Assembly (NCBI GenBank): GCA_902635665.1
Contig: CACPOX010000006.1
Location: 1-63,712 of the forward strand
Direction of reading: 5' to 3'
Origin: an uncultured Pelagibacteraceae bacterium
GTDB taxonomy: Bacteria; Pseudomonadota; Alphaproteobacteria; Pelagibacterales; Pelagibacteraceae
Length of the DNA stretch: 63,712 nucleotides
Shown here: in pieces, positions 63,275 through 63,712 of the stretch
How positions within the stretch are numbered: position 1 is the first letter of the stretch
Layout of the letters: every line of letters begins with the position of its first letter
Translations under genes and position numbers: made by a program
Notes under the pieces: model-generated
Database searches by the model: none
Told to the model about the DNA's origin: nothing
The model's input: only the letters and a program-made list of their open reading frames with translations

Positions 63275-63712
63275 TCAATGTTTTGGTGCTGTGGTTAAAT
63301 AGTTAGCGTCATGAAAAGAGGTCAACTTTCTTTTTTTGGTGTTAATTATGTGCGGATAATATGAGATCTCTTTGTAATTCCATATTACCGGTTTATTTAA
63401 GGCATAACTTCCATAAATGAAAAAACGCTTTGGACAATTTCTTTCTATAAACCGCTTCACGCCATGATAGGAATTTGGAGTAGACTGAAAAAAAACAACA
63501 GTTCCTTTTTTGGGTGTAAAAGATTTGACTATTTCAAGTTCAGTTATTTTTGGAAATCTTCTAAAGCTTTTTCTTAAATTTTTTTTTGCTTTTTTTCTAT
63601 AAATAGTAAGAGAGCCGCCATTTTTTTTTGGGATGTCTGATAAATAAATTAAGAAATTATACAACCTAGTTATATCATCCCGATGAGGTCTTAATCTATA
63701 CCCTCCTTTTGA
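63275..63712 (-). CDS. 2-oxoglutarate/Fe(II) oxygenase-like protein, 5' end outside the window
   Basis: The reading frame is open from the window edge (63712) to the stop at 63275, giving at least 145 residues. It contains an HxD motif in RLRPHRDDITR, a NGGSLTIY strand, and a distal His in PNSYHGVKRF with the following RFFIYGSYAL, the pattern of a prolyl-hydroxylase-like double-stranded beta-helix. The HxD lies upstream of the TTG at 63664, so that codon is not the start. It is partial only because of the window limit. The substrate is unknown. Confidence 0.75.
   Translation of the reverse strand, partial: SKGGYRLRPHRDDITRLYNFLIYLSDIPKKNGGSLTIYRKKAKKNLRKSFRRFPKITELEIVKSFTPKKGTVVFFQSTPNSYHGVKRFIERNCPKRFFIYGSYALNKPVIWNYKEISYYPHIINTKKRKLTSFHDANYLTTAPKH

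Noticed and set aside
1-63712. tRNA, rRNA, CRISPR arrays, insertion sequences and attachment sites
   Set aside because: All gaps between genes were read on both strands; no cloverleaf, repeat-spacer pattern, transposase or integrase was seen. The gaps are short, the longest being about 246 bases before glnA.

Overview
The window is a strongly AT-rich, very tightly packed bacterial chromosome segment. Neighbouring genes often overlap by 1-20 bases, and no stretch longer than about 250 bases lacks a gene. Gene order is alphaproteobacterial: gmk-rsmA-pdxA-surA-lptD-lptG-lptF // pepA-ndk; purN-purM // DUF2066-hda-aspS; NDUFA12-DUF2155 // accC-accB-aroQ; rne // mrcA-prfB; and iscR-sufBCDSUTA. AT-richness, streamlining, a B12-RNR-like orphan domain, TRAP and ABC solute transporters with strong binding-protein leaders and a SAM-II/SAM-V-like leader suggest a marine SAR11-like (Pelagibacterales) genome. 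The assignment is inference from gene content; no database search was possible. I see no rRNA, tRNA, CRISPR array, prophage or insertion sequence.

Layout. Bases 1-31000 are core housekeeping: nucleotide metabolism (gmk, ndk, purN, purM), outer-membrane and LPS biogenesis (surA, lptD, lptG, lptF, an AsmA-like protein), translation (aspS, tyrS, prfB with a programmed +1 frameshift, rsmA), fatty-acid and aromatic biosynthesis (accBC, aroQ), thiamin thiazole synthesis (thiSG), RNase E, PBP1A and AnmK. A stand-alone protein at 15324-16148 resembles the C-terminal part of B12-dependent ribonucleotide reductase. Bases 31050-37360 hold the iron-sulfur assembly operon, preceded by a near-consensus IscR box over its promoter and a Fur-like box. 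A 56-residue ORF lies between sufA and glnA. Bases 39150-42800 hold ybaK, an EamA exporter, a homocysteine S-methyltransferase behind a compact SAM-riboswitch-like leader, a TSUP carrier and moaB. Bases 42791-46770 form a molybdenum block: msrQ, msrP and moaE, moaD, moaC, moaA, plus a DUF1244 gene.

Bases 46798-63712 look accessory and catabolic. They carry a PhyH-type dioxygenase, an FrcBCA-type sugar/polyol ABC importer, inositol dehydrogenase (iolG), a second Gfo/Idh oxidoreductase, inosose dehydratase (iolE), a pilin-like small protein, two 2-hydroxyacid dehydrogenases, a complete TRAP transporter, a Sel1-repeat protein, a di-heme peroxidase, a third Gfo/Idh oxidoreductase and two further Fe(II)/2-oxoglutarate-type oxygenases, the last cut by the window end. 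The genes suggest uptake and oxidation of inositol-like polyols and of an unknown acid. iolB, iolC and iolD are not in the window.

The observations most worth checking are the SAM-riboswitch-like leader with a complementary downstream segment (41438-41500), the orphan RNR-like domain protein, RNase E without its zinc-link cysteines, the 56-residue ORF with a leaderless-type promoter, the peroxidase gene without a good start codon, and the cluster of palindromes before the ABC binding-protein gene.
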